The notes under the pieces: model-generated
Seen by the model: the letters and a program-made list of their open reading frames with translations, nothing else
Database searches by the model: none
Told to the model about the DNA's origin: nothing
Assembly (NCBI RefSeq): GCF_026343955.1
Contig: NZ_JAPKNI010000004.1
Location: forward strand, 434,001 to 498,000
Length of the DNA: 64,000 nt
Direction of reading: 5' to 3'
From: Kaistia defluvii
GTDB taxonomy: Bacteria; Pseudomonadota; Alphaproteobacteria; Rhizobiales; Kaistiaceae
Position numbers and translations under genes: made by a program
In this document: positions 53,680 through 61,468 of the stretch, piece after piece
Layout: each line of letters starts with the position of its first letter
How positions within the stretch are numbered: the stretch's first letter is position 1

Positions 53680-54945
53680 TTAGGCGCGCAGGGCAGCCGC
53701 TGGCGGCTGGCGATAGGCCATCCAGGCCGGTAGCGCCGACAGCAGGGCGGAGACGCCCAGCAAGGCCAGGACCAGGGTGAAATCGGCGCGGGCGAACGCC
53801 ACCGGCAGCACCACCCCGTTCTCGCGGGTGAAGAGCGCCGACAGCAAGCGTGCCGCGCCATAGCCGAGCGCGCAGCCGGCCAGGATGCCGATCGCGACCA
53901 GCACGAACAATTCCAGCCAGACGATGCCGAACAGAGCCAGGCGCGGCGCGCCGAGCGCCCGCAGCGCCCCGATCTGGCGGCGACGCTGGCTGACATGCAT
54001 CACCGTCACCAGCGCGATTGCCGCGGCGACCAGGAGCTGCGCGCCCAGGGCGACAGCGTTCAGCACGGCCTTGGCATCGCCCAGCGTCGCATAGAGCGCG
54101 GTCAGCACCTCGCCCGGAAACACCGCCAGCGTCGCGCCGGAACGGTACTCGCCGCGCAGCTTGTAGGCGTCGGCGAAGGTTCTTGGCTTGACCAGGATGG
54201 CCGGGACGCCCGGCGTCGTCTCGCTCCATGGGCCGCCCAGCGCTGCCGTCGGCTCCTCATGGTGAGGAGGATCCCCCTCCGTCGCATCGTCGTGGCCCGA
54301 TGAATCGTGATCGGATTCGTCGTGCGCATGCGCGCCGCCGGGCTCCATGCCGTGAAGGCCCCAGACCGCCTCGATCGGCACCAGGATGGCGCGGTCCCAG
54401 GGCGTACCTGTCGGCGCCATGCGGCCGACGACGCGATAGGCGATCTCGGCATGGGTATGACCGCCCTCGCCCGCCATGCCGTGCATCGGCTTCACCTCCT
54501 GGCCAGGCCGGAGCGGCACGGCGGCGCCGATGACGGCCTCGGCGCGCGCGGCAAAAGCCCTGCCCTCGGCCAGGCCGCCGCCGGCGCCGTCGATCAGCGC
54601 GGTGGTGGTGCCGACGATCGGGTGGCCATCGAACGAATCGCCAAAGCCGACCGGCGCTGCCCAGAGGACGCGGGGATCCTCGGCAAGGTCATGCAGCACC
54701 TTGCCCGAGACGAGCGGCAGCGGCGCTGCCTGCAGGAAGATCGAGGAGAGCACCAGTTGCGTCTCGCTGCCGGCGGCGCCGACGACGAGATCGAATTTGT
54801 CTGCCGCCCGTGCGCTGCCGAGGCGCAGCGCGCGCTCCTGGAGCGTCACGGCAACGCCGAGCGCGGTTGCGAGCGCCACCAGCAGGATGACGACCAGCGA
54901 GCCGGCCCAGAGGCGGCGGAGATCGGCGAAGACGAAGCGAATCAT
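53680..54945 (-). CDS. ABC transporter permease, FtsX/MacB type, with His-rich loop (metal-linked)
   Basis: A 421-residue permease with one N-terminal helix (about 15-33), a large extracytoplasmic domain (about 35-275) and three C-terminal helices in the FtsX-like domain. The extracytoplasmic part contains a histidine/aspartate cluster at residues 198-230 with seven histidines (H198, H206, H208, H213, H218, H228, H229), and three more at H155, H163 and H165. This resembles permeases of zinc-linked ABC systems such as Pseudomonas PA4063-PA4066. Direction of transport is unknown. Its start overlaps the ATPase stop by 4 nt. Confidence 0.86.
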   Translation of the reverse strand: MIRFVFADLRRLWAGSLVVILLVALATALGVAVTLQERALRLGSARAADKFDLVVGAAGSETQLVLSSIFLQAAPLPLVSGKVLHDLAEDPRVLWAAPVGFGDSFDGHPIVGTTTALIDGAGGGLAEGRAFAARAEAVIGAAVPLRPGQEVKPMHGMAGEGGHTHAEIAYRVVGRMAPTGTPWDRAILVPIEAVWGLHGMEPGGAHAHDESDHDSSGHDDATEGDPPHHEEPTAALGGPWSETTPGVPAILVKPRTFADAYKLRGEYRSGATLAVFPGEVLTALYATLGDAKAVLNAVALGAQLLVAAAIALVTVMHVSQRRRQIGALRALGAPRLALFGIVWLELFVLVAIGILAGCALGYGAARLLSALFTRENGVVLPVAFARADFTLVLALLGVSALLSALPAWMAYRQPPAAALRA

Positions 54946-55628
54946 GCGGCCCGTTCTCCGGCGGGGTCGGCCGCGATGCGGCCTGCGATGAGGCGGATGC
55001 GCCGATCCATGCGCTCGATGAGCCGCGCGTCATGCGAGACGACCAGCAGCGTCGCCTTCTCCTCACCGGCCAGTTCCAGCAACAGGTCGCCGACCACGGC
55101 CCCGCTCTCGGGATCGAGGCTCGCCGTCGGCTCGTCGGCGATGATGACGCCCGGCTTGCGCAGCAGGGCGCGGGCGACGGCCACGCGCTGCATCTCGCCA
55201 CGCGACATGGTGGTGACCGGCTGGTCGGGACGGGCGAGCCCCACCCGTCGCATCAGCTCGCGCGCCCGGTCGATATGCGGGGCAACGCTACGCGCCCGCA
55301 GCCGGACGGGCAGCAGCACGTTTTCGAGCGCCGACAGGCCGGGGAAGAGATGAAAGTCCTGCATCACCAGGCCGACATTCCCGGCCCGCCACGCATCGCG
55401 CGCGCCCTCGGACAGCGTGGCGATGTCGGTATCGTGCCAGCGCACGACACCCTCGCTCGCACGCTCCAGCCCGGTGACGATGTTGACCAGCGTGCTCTTG
55501 CCGGAGCCGGAGGGACCGGTGACGGCAACCCGCTCGCCGGGCGCGATTGCCAGCGCCGCGATCGACAGCACCGGCGTCGGCAAGCCCGGGAAAGAGATGA
55601 CGAGACGTTCGAGGCGCAAACCGAGCAT
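54942..55628 (-). CDS. ABC transporter ATP-binding protein (LolD/MacB-like)
   Basis: The 228-residue ATPase has Walker A TGPSGSGKSTL near residue 38, a Q loop, the signature MSRGEMQRVAVARAL near 138 (the family LSGGQ is reduced to SRGE, as is common in this subgroup), and Walker B IIADEPTASLD near 160. It lies between the Tat-type protein gene and the permease gene with 3-4 nt spacing, so all three form one operon. It energises the permease at the inner membrane. Confidence 0.93.
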   Translation of the reverse strand: MLGLRLERLVISFPGLPTPVLSIAALAIAPGERVAVTGPSGSGKSTLVNIVTGLERASEGVVRWHDTDIATLSEGARDAWRAGNVGLVMQDFHLFPGLSALENVLLPVRLRARSVAPHIDRARELMRRVGLARPDQPVTTMSRGEMQRVAVARALLRKPGVIIADEPTASLDPESGAVVGDLLLELAGEEKATLLVVSHDARLIERMDRRIRLIAGRIAADPAGERAA

Positions 55629-55631
55629 GGG

Positions 55632-56096
55632 TCAGACTTCGCCGAAGCTGGCGTCGCGCAGGCGCAGCAGACTGACGAAGCCGGTCTCCGGATCGGTCCA
55701 GGAACCGTATTCGAGCCTGCCCTTCACCTCGATCACGGCGTTCGGCTGCACGAAGGTCTGCTTCTCGCCCAGATAGACGACGAGGATGTTGTCGGGCCAA
55801 TCGGCATCGGACGAGCAGAACGGGCAAAGCGCCATCGGGATTTCCGTCAGGACGAAGAACGCCGCCTCGGCCTTGAGCGGCGGCGCCATGAAGCCGCGCA
55901 TGGTCACGGTCTGCCCGGCCAGTCGCTTGACCTTCTCGGAGAAACTCAGACCGAGGACGCCGACGGAGCCGTAGAGTTCGTCAAAGGTCAGCGTCGGCGC
56001 GGCGGCGCGTGCGGGCCATGCGATCCCGGAGGCCGTCGCCAGGGCGACGAACCCGCCCAGCAGCGCATCGCGCCGCGAGATCCGAACCAGCGTCAT
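55632..56096 (-). CDS. Tat-exported DUF3299-like protein of the metal-linked ABC operon
   Basis: A 154-residue protein with a twin-arginine signal (RISRRDALLGG, residues 5-15, followed by a weakly hydrophobic stretch and an AxA site near 32). The mature part carries CPFCSS with a CxxC at C91 and C94, and ends in an OB-like strand set (VIEVKGRLEYGSW). The size and position match DUF3299 proteins encoded beside FtsX-type ABC genes, such as PA4066 in Pseudomonas, where the operon is zinc-regulated. Function is unknown; the Tat signal suggests folding or cofactor loading before export. Confidence 0.78.
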   Translation of the reverse strand: MTLVRISRRDALLGGFVALATASGIAWPARAAAPTLTFDELYGSVGVLGLSFSEKVKRLAGQTVTMRGFMAPPLKAEAAFFVLTEIPMALCPFCSSDADWPDNILVVYLGEKQTFVQPNAVIEVKGRLEYGSWTDPETGFVSLLRLRDASFGEV

Positions 56097-56126
56097 GGGC
56101 TTCTCCTATCGAGTGCGGAAGACCTT

Positions 56127-56179
56127 CCCTCACCTCGCCCTGAGGGAGAGGTCGACGCACGCAATGCGGCGGGTGAGGG
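56127..56179. repeat. REP-like palindromic element, copy A
   Basis: The segment runs CCCTCACCTCGCCCTGAGGG then AGAGGTCGACGC and ends GGGTGAGGG, with two internal self-complementary parts. A related copy lies in inverted orientation 30 nt away. Such CCTCACC-type elements are common between genes in Hyphomicrobiales. Confidence 0.7.
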
Positions 56180-56210
56180 TTTACGGCCTCACCGGGATGG
56201 TTCCCTAGCC

Positions 56211-56256
56211 CTTCACCCGGCTCTTCGAGCCGACCTTTCCCTCAGAGGGAGGTGAC
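56211..56256. repeat. REP-like palindromic element, copy B (inverted relative to A)
   Basis: Read on the minus strand it runs TCACCTCCCTCTGAGGGAAA then GGTCGGC and ends CGGGTGAAG, matching copy A over most of its length. The A-B pair forms a larger inverted arrangement in the gap between the ABC operon and the alkaline phosphatase gene. Confidence 0.65.
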
Positions 56257-56348
56257 GGGCTGGGCACTCCTGAAACAGATCCAAACCTGAATGGAATCGG
56301 CTCCGGGCGCCTGCGCCCGAAGCCTGCGTGCGGCCAGAAGCCGGCGGG

Positions 56349-58103
56349 TCACTTCCTGGCGGGCGCCAGGGCCAGCGCGTCGACGATCACGCGGTAGACG
56401 TCGCTCTGCTCCATGTAGCCCTTGAAGCCTTCCGAACCGGGGCCGGTCGACTGCAGCACGACGTCGTCGACGGCATGGACGCCCGAATCGCCCTCGCGGG
56501 GGATGTTGCCCTGGACGAAGACGGCGCCGGGAACGTCCTTGTAGGCTTCGTTGGCGACATATTCCTTCTTCTCGTTCTGGACGGCCGGGACGAACGGGCC
56601 GTCGAGCTTCGGGCGGAAGGTCTCGTAATGGTCGGGGCCATTGTTGGCGGCGAGGAACAGGCGGCGGCTGACGTCGATCCTGTCCGGATAGCCGTCCTTG
56701 TCCGCGTCCGTGTAGTTGGGGAAGCCGGCGTCGGCATAGGTGCCGACCTTTTCGCGCATCTCCGGGCCGGCCTTGTCGTCATCGACCGTGCCGATGATCG
56801 AGACGCCGTGCGTGTGGTCGCCCGTGACGACGATCAGCGTGTCCGGGTTCTTCTCGGCGAAGGCGCGGGCCGCGGCGACCGCCTTGTCGAACTCGATGGT
56901 CTCGACGACAGCGCGATCCCAATCGAGCGGATGGGACATCTTGTCGATGTTGGCCGCCTCGACCATCAGGAAGAAGCCCTCGGGATTCTTCGAGAGCTGC
57001 GCGAGCGCCGCCTCGGTCATCTCGACCAGGCCGGGCTGGTTCGGGAACTTGCCGACCGTGCCCTTCTTCAGGAAGTTGCGGTCGAGCAGCGTGTCCATGT
57101 TGCCGGTGTGGAACAGGCCGAGGATCTTGCCGGTATTGGTGCCGGCGGCCTTCTCCAGTTCCGCCTTGTCGGTCGCCAGCGTGTAGCCGGCGTCCTGGAA
57201 CTGCTTGATGTAGTCCTTGTCGTCCTTGCGCTTGGAGCCGGGCGTCTCCTTGGCGAGGAAATAAGCCGAGCCGCCACCGAGCGCGACGTCCGGCTGGACG
57301 TCGAACATCATGCCGGTGATCTCGGCCTTGTCGGCGCGCTTGCGGGTGTGGGCGACAATGGCGGCCGGGGTCGCGTCCTGCAGTTCCGACGTGGTGACGA
57401 TGCCGATCGACTTCTTGGTCTGGCGGCGCAGCGCCTCGCCCAGGGTCTCGACCTTGGGATCATCCAGCGTTGCCGGCGTACGGTCGGCATAGACGCCGAG
57501 CGCGTTCACGGCCGTCTTGTGGCCGGTCATGTAGGCCGACATCGTGTTGGCGCTGTCGGTGGCGATGGCTTCCGTCGACGAGGTGCCGATGAAGGCCATG
57601 TGGTCGAGGTCGTCCATGGCGAGGCGGCCGTCGGCCTTGCCCTCGGTCATGCCCTTGGACATGATTCGCGCCGCGGTCCGATGCGCGACGGAGAGGCCGT
57701 CGCCGAGCAGGAAGATGACGTTCTTGGCCTTGGGCTTTTCGGCCGTGCCGTAGACGACCCAGGTGACAGATTTGGTCTCGCCGCCGGCCGTCGCCTCGAC
57801 CTTGTAGTCGCCGGGCGTGGCGAGCACGAGCTTGCGCAGCGTCAGCGCCGAGCCGAGCTTCTTGTCGTTCTTGCCGAGTTCCGTCTCGGTGAAGGTCGCC
57901 TCCTGGCCGAAGACCGTCTTGTAGTCCTGGCCATTGACCGTGACCTTGATGTCCTCGGGCTTCACGGTCTCGTTGAACTCGACCTTGAAGTCGAACGGCG
58001 AGCCGGCGAGAATCGTGGCGCGGTCCAGCGGATAGACCGTGGTCGCCTGTGCCGTGCCGGCGAGCATGGTCGTCGCAGCCAGCGTGAACAGCAATGTGCG
58101 CAT
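56349..58103 (-). CDS. Exported alkaline phosphatase
   Basis: A 584-residue phosphomonoesterase precursor with signal peptide (residues 1-20). An N-terminal Ig-like beta domain (about 22-120) precedes the catalytic fold: VIFLLGDGLS supplies the first metal aspartate near 129, the nucleophilic serine is in IATDSANTMSAYMTGHKT near 180, and metal ligands follow in VEAANIDKMSH, VVTGDHTHGV and DSGVHAVDDV. An insertion at residues 466-477 reads DADKDGYPDRID, a calcium-binding EF/thrombospondin-type-3-like loop. It releases phosphate in the periplasm or outside. No convincing Pho box was found upstream. The gene symbol is left empty because the family has several subtypes. Confidence 0.92.
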   Translation of the reverse strand: MRTLLFTLAATTMLAGTAQATTVYPLDRATILAGSPFDFKVEFNETVKPEDIKVTVNGQDYKTVFGQEATFTETELGKNDKKLGSALTLRKLVLATPGDYKVEATAGGETKSVTWVVYGTAEKPKAKNVIFLLGDGLSVAHRTAARIMSKGMTEGKADGRLAMDDLDHMAFIGTSSTEAIATDSANTMSAYMTGHKTAVNALGVYADRTPATLDDPKVETLGEALRRQTKKSIGIVTTSELQDATPAAIVAHTRKRADKAEITGMMFDVQPDVALGGGSAYFLAKETPGSKRKDDKDYIKQFQDAGYTLATDKAELEKAAGTNTGKILGLFHTGNMDTLLDRNFLKKGTVGKFPNQPGLVEMTEAALAQLSKNPEGFFLMVEAANIDKMSHPLDWDRAVVETIEFDKAVAAARAFAEKNPDTLIVVTGDHTHGVSIIGTVDDDKAGPEMREKVGTYADAGFPNYTDADKDGYPDRIDVSRRLFLAANNGPDHYETFRPKLDGPFVPAVQNEKKEYVANEAYKDVPGAVFVQGNIPREGDSGVHAVDDVVLQSTGPGSEGFKGYMEQSDVYRVIVDALALAPARK

Positions 58104-58239
58104 CGGGAGCCTCTTCGAAATGGGGGGCCGCGCGGCGGCCTACGGACCGGGCCTAAAAGCTGCGCATGACACCCATGTGAAAGCGCCCGACGAAAGCGCG
58201 CGAAATGACAAGCCGGCGTGGAAATGGCGTCGGAGAGCG

Positions 58240-59148
58240 TCAGGGACGCGGCGGCCGATCCCGAATGAAATCGACAAAGGCGCGCAGCGGCGCCGGAACG
58301 AGGCGGCGGCCTGGATAATAGAGAAACGGCCCGGAGAAGCGCTGCCACCAGGGCTCGAGCACCGGCTCCAGCGCGCCGCTGTCGAGATGCGGCCGCAACC
58401 AGTCCTCGAACAGATAGAGGATGCCGGTGCCGGCCAGCGCGGCGTCGACGGCAAGGTCGGTGGCCGGCCCCGCCTGCACGATCAGCGGGCCCGAGGGATC
58501 GACGCGGATGATCTCGCCCTCGCGCTCGAATTCCCACGCCGCCATCGATCCGCTGGAAAAGCGCCCGCGGATGCAGTCGTGCTCCAGCAAATCGCGCGGA
58601 TGTTCCGGCCGGCCGCGACGATCGAGATAGGCGGGCACCGCGGCTGTCGCGAAGCGCTGGACGCGAGGCCCGATCGGCACGGCGATCATGTCCTGCTCCA
58701 GCCGCTCGTCGTAGCGGATGCCGGCGTCGCAACCGGCCGCCAGGACGTCGACGAAGCTGTCCTCGGCGATGATCTCGAGCCGGATTTCGGGATAGACCGC
58801 CAGGAAGGCCGGGACGATATCCGGCAGCACCAGCCGCACGGCACTGACCGGCACGTTCAGTCGCAGCACCCCGGCCGGCCGGTCGCGATAGCCATTGACC
58901 ACGTCGAGAGCGGCCTGAACCTCGGCCAATGCCGGGGTCAGCCGTTCCAGCAGCCCCCTGCCCGCCTCGGTCAGCTGGACGCTCCGCGTCGTCCGATTGA
59001 ACAGGCGAACGCCGAGTTGCGCCTCCAGCCGCCGAACCGCCTCGCTCAGCGCCGAGGCACTGCTACCGCTAAGGCGGGCGCCATCCCGAAATCCCTTGGC
59101 GCGAGCCACGGCCACGAATGCGTTCAGATCGCCCAGTTCCGTCGTCAT
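58240..59148 (-). CDS. LysR family transcriptional regulator
   Basis: A 302-residue LTTR. The winged helix-turn-helix spans about residues 5-65 (LNAFVAVARAKGFRDGARLSG, SASALSEAVRRLEAQLGVRLFNRTTRSVQLTEAG in parts), followed by the periplasmic-binding-protein-like effector domain (about 90-300). It is divergent from the pyridoxal-reductase-like gene across 93 nt, the standard LysR arrangement, so regulation of that gene is inferred. It belongs to the DsdC/PecT-like CrgA branch that often controls oxidoreductases. Confidence 0.92.
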   Translation of the reverse strand: MTTELGDLNAFVAVARAKGFRDGARLSGSSASALSEAVRRLEAQLGVRLFNRTTRSVQLTEAGRGLLERLTPALAEVQAALDVVNGYRDRPAGVLRLNVPVSAVRLVLPDIVPAFLAVYPEIRLEIIAEDSFVDVLAAGCDAGIRYDERLEQDMIAVPIGPRVQRFATAAVPAYLDRRGRPEHPRDLLEHDCIRGRFSSGSMAAWEFEREGEIIRVDPSGPLIVQAGPATDLAVDAALAGTGILYLFEDWLRPHLDSGALEPVLEPWWQRFSGPFLYYPGRRLVPAPLRAFVDFIRDRPPRP

Positions 59149-59241
59149 TGTTCGCCAATCCGCACAAGCCGTCCGGATTGTATCGGATTATCGGAAATGC
59201 CGGCAGCCTCTATCTGTGCGTCACGGAAATGGAGACAGACG
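59149..59241. promoter_or_regulatory. LysR / pdxI divergent promoter region
   Basis: A 93-nt gap with an A+T-richer core containing the direct repeat ATCGG-ATT-ATCGG near 59182 and candidate T-N11-A spacing typical of LysR boxes. It must contain both promoters and the regulator's site. Confidence 0.5.
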
Positions 59242-60111
59242 ATGTCCAAACTTGAAGCAGCCGGCACCCACACGCTCGGCGATCGCACTGTGAAACGCCT
59301 TGGCTATGGCGCGATGCAGCTCGCAGGGCCCGGCGTATTCGGGCCGCCCAGGGATCATGCTGCCGCCCTCGCCGTGCTGCGCGAGGCGCTGGCACAGGGC
59401 GTCGACCATATCGACACCAGCGACTTCTACGGCCCGCACGTCACGAACCAGTTGATCCGCGAGGCGCTGCATCCCTATTCCGACGATCTCACCATCGTCA
59501 CCAAGATCGGCGCGCGGCGCGGGGCCGACAAATCCTGGATCCCCGCCTATGAGCCGGCGGAACTGACGGCGGCGGTCCACGACAATCTCCGCAATCTCGG
59601 CCTCGACGCGCTCGACGTGGTGAACCTTCGCATCATGTTCGACACGCATGGCCCGGCCGAGGGATCGATCGAGGCGCCGCTCGCCATCCTGGCCGAGCTT
59701 CAGCGCAAGGGCCTGGTGCGCCATATCGGCCTCAGCAATGTCACGCCGGCCCAGATCGCCGAGGGGCGGCGGATGGTCGAGATCGTCTGCGTGCAGAACC
59801 AGTATAATCTCGCCCATCGCGGCGATGACGGGCTGATCGACGATCTCGCCCGCGACGGCATCGCCTATGTGCCGTTCTTCCCGCTCGGCGGTTTCAACCC
59901 GTTGCAGTCCTCGACCCTGAACGACGTCGCGACGCGCCTTGGCGCCACCCCGATGCAGGTGGCGCTGGCCTGGCTGTTGCGCCGCTCGCCCAATATCCTG
60001 CTCATCCCAGGCACCGGGTCGGTGGCGCATCTCAAGGAAAACCTGGCCGTCGCCGATCTGGTGTTGCCGGACGATGCGGTCGCCGAGCTCGATGGAATCG
60101 GCACGAAGTAA
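59242..60111 (+). CDS. pdxI: Aldo/keto reductase, pyridoxal reductase PdxI (YdbC) type
   Basis: The 289-residue protein matches the E. coli YdbC/PdxI pattern as recalled, nearly throughout: RLGYGAMQLAGPGVFGPPRD near residue 19, HIDTSDFYGPHVTNQLIREAL near 56 (catalytic aspartate and tyrosine), TIVTKIGARRGADKSW (catalytic lysine), LDVVNLRIM, CVQNQYNLAHR and GIAYVPFFPLGGFNPLQSSTL. PdxI reduces pyridoxal to pyridoxine with NADPH as part of B6 homeostasis. A long open frame extends upstream, but the ATG giving MSKLEAAG with GGAGA before it is the family start. pdxA of the B6 synthesis pathway lies near 40 kb. Confidence 0.9.
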   Translation: MSKLEAAGTHTLGDRTVKRLGYGAMQLAGPGVFGPPRDHAAALAVLREALAQGVDHIDTSDFYGPHVTNQLIREALHPYSDDLTIVTKIGARRGADKSWIPAYEPAELTAAVHDNLRNLGLDALDVVNLRIMFDTHGPAEGSIEAPLAILAELQRKGLVRHIGLSNVTPAQIAEGRRMVEIVCVQNQYNLAHRGDDGLIDDLARDGIAYVPFFPLGGFNPLQSSTLNDVATRLGATPMQVALAWLLRRSPNILLIPGTGSVAHLKENLAVADLVLPDDAVAELDGIGTK

Positions 60112-60113
60112 GC

Positions 60114-60148
60114 CCCTCACCCCAGCCCTCTCCCGTGCCGGGAGAGGG
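60114..60148 (+). repeat. REP-like element, left arm of an inverted pair
   Basis: The arm reads CCCTCACCCCAGCCCTCTCC then a compact palindrome CCCTCTCCCG-TGC-CGGGAGAGGG. Its reverse complement recurs 56 nt downstream with only two differences over about 35 nt. Located 2 nt after the pdxI stop, so it may also stop or protect that transcript. Confidence 0.8.
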
Positions 60149-60204
60149 AGTCCGCCGGTGCACGTCGCCAGGCTGGGAAATCGATGACGGATGCGGACCG
60201 AAGG

Positions 60205-60238
60205 CCCTCTCCCGGCACGGGAGAGGGTTGGGTGAGGG
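60205..60238 (-). repeat. REP-like element, right arm of an inverted pair
   Basis: Reverse complement of the left arm: the CCCTCTCCCGGCACGGGAGAGGG palindrome (with spelling shifted by one G) followed by TTGGGTGAGGG. The two arms together form a BIME-like unit of about 125 nt. Confidence 0.8.
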
Positions 60239-60455
60239 TCTTGCTTTCGGTCCAGGGTTGCTTGAACATTTGGCGCGACAGGATCGAAACATGACGCAAG
60301 CTCGGCCTTCTGCGCCGCTGCGCCTTGCCTTCTCGGCCATTCCCGTATATGCACCGCCCGTCGTATCGACACCCGGCCGGGGGTTGAACGGAAGGCGGCG
60401 CGAGCCGCAGGGATCACAAGATCCCGTCTTCCCGTGTTCCCGCTCTCGAAGTTGT

Positions 60456-60484
60456 ACCGATCAGCCTTTCTCGAAGGCTTCGGT
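60456..60484 (+). ncRNA. Candidate leader hairpin upstream of rpsF
   Basis: ACCGA pairs with TCGGT (5 bp), a 2-nt TC bulge follows on the 5' side, AGCCTT pairs with AAGGCT (6 bp) and the loop is TCTCG. It lies 37 nt before the rpsF ATG and upstream of the Shine-Dalgarno AAGGAAGG. S6:S18 autoregulatory leaders are hairpins with a bulge near CCG in the same place, so autoregulation is a reasonable hypothesis, not a proven match. Confidence 0.4.
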
Positions 60485-60521
60485 GAGGCTTGGCGCCGGG
60501 AAATGAAAAGGAAGGGCAATC

Positions 60522-61016
60522 ATGCCGCTTTATGAGCACGTATTTCTGTCGCGACAGGACGTGTCCGCACAGCAGGTCGAAGCACTTACCGAGCAGTTCA
60601 AGGGCCTCATCGAGGCCAATGGCGGCACGGTCAGCAAGATCGAGCAGTGGGGCCTGAAGTCCGTTGCGTTCCGCATTCGCAAGAATCGCAAGGCGCACTA
60701 CACGCTGATGAACATCGACGCACCGGCGGCCGCCATGGCCGAGCTGGAGCGTCAGCAGCGCATGAACGAAGACGTCCTCCGCATCCTGACCCTCAAGGTC
60801 GAGGCGCATGAGGAAGGCCAGTCCGCCATGCTGCAGAAGCGCGATCGTGACGATGGCGACCGTGGCGGCCGCTTCGGCGACCGTGGCGACCGTCCCCGTG
60901 GCGGCTTCGGTGGCGGCGGCGGCGGCTTCCGTGGCGACCGTGAAGGCGGCGCCGGCGGCGGTTTCCGTGGCGAGCGCCGTCCGCGCTCGGAAGAATCTGA
61001 AGGAGCGGCTGAATAA
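60522..61016 (+). CDS. rpsF: 30S ribosomal protein S6
   Basis: S6 binds S18 on the 30S platform. The core (residues 1-100) shows [14 protein letters not shown] and [20 protein letters not shown] with [16 protein letters not shown]. The 164-residue protein carries a long glycine- and arginine-rich tail of about 60 residues ([14 protein letters not shown] repeats), common in Hyphomicrobiales. The stop and the rpsR start share one base (TAATG). Confidence 0.97.
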   Translation: MPLYEHVFLSRQDVSAQQVEALTEQFKGLIEANGGTVSKIEQWGLKSVAFRIRKNRKAHYTLMNIDAPAAAMAELERQQRMNEDVLRILTLKVEAHEEGQSAMLQKRDRDDGDRGGRFGDRGDRPRGGFGGGGGGFRGDREGGAGGGFRGERRPRSEESEGAAE

Positions 61017-61279
61017 TGGCTGACGTCGGCACCACCAGCACCTCCAGCGGCGGCCAGCGCCGTCCGTTCTTCCGTCGTCGGAAGACCTGCCCGTTCTCCG
61101 GCGCCAACGCACCGAAGATCGACTACAAGGACGTCCGTCTCCTGCAGCGCTACATTTCCGAGCGCGGCAAGATCGTTCCGTCCCGCATCACGGCGGTCTC
61201 CGCCAAGAAGCAGCGCGAGCTCGCCCAGGCGATCAAGCGCGCCCGCTTCCTCGGCCTGATCCCCTACGTGATCAAGTAA
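61016..61279 (+). CDS. rpsR: 30S ribosomal protein S18
   Basis: An 87-residue S18 of usual size: [15 protein letters not shown], then [40 protein letters not shown] in parts. It forms a heterodimer with S6. The cysteine before PFSG is a typical alphaproteobacterial form. It follows rpsF with a one-base overlap and is followed by about 190 nt before the membrane protein gene. Confidence 0.97.
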   Translation: MADVGTTSTSSGGQRRPFFRRRKTCPFSGANAPKIDYKDVRLLQRYISERGKIVPSRITAVSAKKQRELAQAIKRARFLGLIPYVIK

Positions 61280-61468
61280 GACCCCGATCGCCGGAAACCT
61301 CGGTTTCCCTTGGCGATCGCTGACTTCGCCGGACCGACGCCCGCCGCCGGTCCGGCAGCCCTTCGGGCGAGATTTCCAGTGCCTCCCAGAGGCAAGACTT
61401 GGTTGGGGTGTGGCCGGGCTTCCCGTGACCTGCCTCTAACCGCTCTCGAAGCGGGACAGCGAGATAAC

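Larger units (their letters stand above)
60112..60521. other. Non-coding region upstream of rpsF
   Basis: A 410-nt gap holding, in order, a paired inverted REP-like element (60114-60238), a possible promoter (TTGCCT at 60325 with TATATG/TATGCA about 15-17 nt downstream), a small GGGATC/GATCCC hairpin (60410-60425) and a bulged leader hairpin (60456-60484). No open reading frame with a plausible start was accepted. Confidence 0.6.

Noticed and set aside
56290-56320. A GGGCGC-CT-GCGCCC palindrome downstream of the phosphatase gene as a terminator
   Set aside because: The loop is only two nt and there is no T run on the minus strand.
58104-58239. A PhoB box upstream of the alkaline phosphatase gene
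   Set aside because: Only isolated half-sites (TTGTCAT, GTGTCAT) are present and their spacing does not give the tandem repeat with an 11-bp period.
58039-60111. Treating the whole open frame as one 690-residue protein ending in the aldo/keto reductase
   Set aside because: The first 400 residues run opposite the LysR regulator and phosphatase genes, have shadow-like composition, and the reductase has a good internal start with a ribosome site that matches the family N-terminus.
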